Source: Marthasterias glacialis (Eukaryota > Echinodermata > Asteroidea > Forcipulatida > Asteriidae). Taken from it: a DNA stretch of 64,000 nucleotides. The notes beneath the pieces were generated by a model. It had not been told where the DNA came from. It was given only the letters and a program-made list of their open reading frames with translations, and ran no database searches. The stretch's first letter is position 1; each line of letters starts with the position of its first letter. The stretch is from assembly GCA_911728455.2 (NCBI GenBank), contig OU452219.1, forward strand, positions 11,126,397 through 11,190,396, given 5' to 3'. The position numbers were made by a program, and so were the translations under genes. Below, one piece after another: positions 61,401 through 64,000 of this stretch.

Positions 61401-61629
61401 TGCTTGGTAAGGAGCAACGGGGAGCTGTTGATAGCATAAAGCATTATGAGAAACGACTCCCTCTGAAGTAACTTAATTCTTGAGAAAGAGGTAATTTCTC
61501 GCTAAAAACATTCAGAGAAAGGCTTCAGTCATGAAGCCTTTTTCACGTAACGAGAAACATGCAGTTTCAGCATTTTCGGATCCTTCTGCGTGGAAATAAC
61601 CGCTCCAGATTTTTGCCGATATCTCAAGA
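58496..61629. other. Intergenic, no gene recognised
   Basis: Mixed composition. CpG-containing stretches occur at 59100-59170 (cagtgacgtcatagcg ... aagatggcggcg) and 59690-59860. The aagatggcggcg word resembles a YY1 site, but no TATA or exon could be tied to it. Open frames near 59447-60021 have no recognisable product. Confidence 0.35.
60911..60942 (+). repeat. C/A/G homopolymer cluster
   Basis: Adjacent C, A and G runs in series. Simple repeat. Confidence 0.8.
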
Positions 61630-61745
61630 ATGCTAAAATCTTTTGAAACAAAAGTTTCAGAGGTTAGTTTTATGGTGTATCTACAATTATACTGGATTGA
61701 AACAATCCTCCGGCTCCAAATACCAATGTATACCCTGCCTTTAAG
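61630..61745 (+). mobile_element. TTAAAGG-family tail fragment
   Basis: agtttcagaggttagtttta, tggtgtatctacaattatac, tggattgaaacaatcctc, ccaaataccaatgtatac, ctgcctttaa. It is diverged but ordered. Confidence 0.45.
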
Positions 61746-62337
61746 TGCACTCCAATCAACAAATGAATTTCGAATCAGACCTGCAAAATAATATTGTTTT
61801 CAATTTTTCTTTACATGAAATTATTAAGGTATCATCAGTCCTTAGTACTTTTTTTCATGTTAATACAATGTACAAATCCTCCAGAGACATACTTCCAGCT
61901 GACAACATGTCAAATGCAAGTTATGAACGCAAGTCACTTCACAGCACAGCTAAGGAAAGTTTTAAAAGCGACGGTGTTCTCCAAAACAAACAAAAATGCA
62001 GGTTAAATTCTAGACACACAATTCTTAAGAACTTGAATAACGAAATAAGGGTTCGTTTCAGAAAATGAGACCTAGCTTCCCTTTAAAGTAGCCATGAATA
62101 ACACTGGACCTAATAAAATGTCTCGTTCTAAAGACAGCCAAAAGGAAAGTCTCAATTCTTAGCGCCCTCTGGCGATGGATCGTTGTTAGTCTTGAAGATA
62201 TTTTCATTGACTATCGGAACGTGTAATTGTTTTCCTGTCGAGGAGTGAGGGTTTCCCCATATTTCTAGTGGTTCACCCTCGGAGGATGATCGGTCACGTA
62301 TAATAAGGTGTAAAGGTTTGGGCTAGGGGCTAGACGA
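61746..62337. other. Intergenic, no gene recognised
   Basis: The 107-codon open frame at 61745-62068 shows no domain. Confidence 0.35.
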
Positions 62338-62470
62338 GGCCGTGTCCGAATAATAGCGACTGCGGCTGCGGCTTCATGGCCACATCAATAAGCATTGAAG
62401 CTTAGGATGCCCTTGGCCAGGCCCTTAGCAACACCCTTAGCAACAGCCGCAGCCGCCGATGCGGACAAAG
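62338..62470. mobile_element. GCGGCTGCGG hairpin element
   Basis: gaataatagcgactgcggct ... gcggctt is mirrored by aacagccgcagccgccgatg, with gtgtccgaa at the left flank. Same design as 50780-50900. The arms overlap the alanine-rich translations on both strands, which are therefore not genes. Confidence 0.45.
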
Positions 62471-63584
62471 GAAGGAGGGGGAGAAGGAGAAAGGCTAAAC
62501 CTAACCCTAAATGCCAACTTAACATGAGCCCGCCTGGCATATCGAAGTCGAGTTTCCTTCTCGCCCCCTTAAAGATAAATCCCATGTGCAAACTGAACTG
62601 CAAAAAGTCCACTGCTACACTAGGAAAAATAAAACCAAACATTGTTGACTGCTTGTTTATGGAGAGAAGTGGGATGTCAATCCAACCCTCACAACGTCAA
62701 CATCGACATAACATGAGCCCTCAATCATACAAGTTAGACTTTTATTTTTACAACGGTCCACCGCCACGACTTCGCGAAGGAAACCAATATTTCTGACCAA
62801 CATAACCCTTGTTTGTTATTAATAGTGAACTACTTCCCATCAGATCTACGCCCCCCCCCCCCCCCACCCATCAGTGCAGTAATGGCACATGCATTAAACG
62901 ATGAAATATTGAGAGATTTGTGTAATGTATGCTCTTCGAAGTGCAGCCGCGGTTTTCTCCCCTGCAAATCATCTGCCACTTGACGCGGTACCCAATGGTG
63001 TCGTGTAAATGCATTGCAAATAAGCCATAAATACGAGCAATCAAAAGTGCATTTTACTGCCTCTCTGATTGGGTGAGATATCTGCGCGACTCGGGCAATA
63101 AAAGAAAGACACTGCCAGCAGCTGTGATTGATGGCTCGGATTCCCTTGTTTAATTATCAACCTTCGCAGGATCTCGCATTACTCAAGTCATCTCGCAATA
63201 TACGTGGTTACGAATTTATACATTTTGTTTCTCGGATTACAGTTGTCTCCATAGCTGATTATGCCGTCTACTAGAAGCCAGTATGACACCGACTTATATG
63301 AATGTTAAAACAAAACAGTCTCAATTGACTCAGCGGCACACACCCAAGGTTGTTGAGCTAAGATGAAAGAAAATCTGTCTTGATGGGGGAAGGCGTCGTG
63401 TTCAGTTGAAAATTTGGGGTTCAAATGACCCCACCCCCATTCTTGGAATCCCCTCCTCTATAAACTAAAACTTCAAACACTCCTTTCAAATATTTATTGG
63501 TAAACAGCTGTGTGTAAACAACTATCCACTCTCATTTGTGAGAATGGATACATACTTGCACTAAACCAATCACGTAGTTACAAA
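62471..63584. other. Intergenic, no gene recognised
   Basis: A C-run lies at 62851-62867. At 63069-63104 an ATTGG box precedes gggcaataaaagaaag, a weak promoter-like arrangement without further support. Confidence 0.35.
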
Positions 63585-63705
63585 TGTTTTAGATAAGTCT
63601 GAAAAACTCATGTATCCAAATGGATTATACAATGGTTTTTGGAAGAGTGCATTCATTCCAATCGTCCAGTTTGAAGGAATGTACATTCAATTTGAAGAAT
63701 CAAAG
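63585..63705 (-). mobile_element. TTAAAGG-family remnant, reverse orientation
   Basis: caatggtttttggaagagtg, cattcattccaatcgtccag and tttgaaggaatgtacattca correspond to the reverse complement of the family tail. Highly diverged. Confidence 0.4.
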
Positions 63706-64000
63706 TAAAAAATGCTACATTGTTATTATAGCATTATCTTTTAAGTGTATACATTTCATCATACCACCAGAATATGAATATGAAAATCTTAGCACTTTTA
63801 AAGGCCGGGATTACAACTCTTAGAAAAGAACTAACGAGGGCAGTATTAGCTACTGCTATGGCAGGGATTTGCTTGTGTCAATTTTCTTACTTCGATCTGT
63901 CCGTGGAAATGAGAACATAGTTTTGAGGCACGGCATAATTATTGTAATTAGTGTTTGGCAGTATTGCAGATGGGGAAAAAGCAAATAAATCATGGCTTGC
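63706..64000. other. Intergenic to window end
   Basis: AT-rich, nothing recognised. Confidence 0.4.

Noticed and set aside
62385..62796. Alanine- and lysine-rich open frames on both strands
   Set aside because: They overlap the GCGGCTGCGG hairpin element, whose triplet-like arms explain the composition.
63060..63110. ATTGG followed by gggcaataaaag as a plus-strand promoter
   Set aside because: The TATA match is poor, no exon or initiator follows, and the rest of any gene would be outside the window.
1..64000. Regularly spaced repeats as a CRISPR array, and tRNA or rRNA genes
   Set aside because: The tandem arrays have similar, not unique, spacers and eukaryotic context. No T-loop/A-box pair or rRNA core was found on either strand by eye.

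Overview
The window is AT-rich animal nuclear DNA, gene-poor and full of short non-autonomous transposons, foldback elements, minisatellites and microsatellites. There is no bacterial, viral or organellar gene layout, and no tRNA, rRNA or CRISPR. The one gene I recognise, a six-cysteine eclosion-hormone-type neuropeptide precursor, together with the repeat style points to a marine invertebrate deuterostome, most likely an echinoderm (a sea star or brittle star would fit). The species cannot be fixed from the sequence.

The core is a minus-strand gene. Its whole 97-codon reading frame lies in one exon (7398-7691). A clear 3' splice site sits 4 bases before the ATG, so the 5'UTR must begin further right. 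On the same strand at 25.4-25.8 kb lies a textbook core promoter: TATAAAAG, a near-perfect BREu, an initiator-like CA 31 bases downstream and a CCAAT box about 74 bases upstream. It is followed by 224 nt without any ATG, ending at a perfect GTAAGT donor. I infer that this is the non-coding first exon of the same gene, which would give a 17.7-kb first intron (7695-25407) holding mainly repeats.

From 26 kb to 64 kb no gene is identified with confidence. One candidate plus-strand terminal exon (51226-51763: strong acceptor, 83 open codons, AATAAA) is reported at low confidence. Two decayed non-LTR retrotransposon reverse-transcriptase tails lie at 1.7-2.0 kb and 53.1-53.7 kb.

The mobile-element record is rich. 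A 928-bp piggyBac-like element (CCCTATCAGGACCGGG ends, TTAA duplication) sits inside a minisatellite (42.77-44.2 kb). A family with TTAAAGG termini has three complete copies (4.6, 36.2 and 54.4 kb) and a dozen or so diverged relatives in both orientations. A foldback at 35.5-35.9 kb has arms identical over their outer 120 bp. Two further foldbacks (34.6 and 58.1 kb) are built from arrays of short palindromes or alternating motifs, and both lie within relatives of the TTAAAGG family. Other features are several short inverted-repeat elements, tandem arrays at 37.0, 38.0 and 46.4 kb, and a long G-run at 42.0 kb. Most other open frames have the length expected by chance in DNA of this composition.
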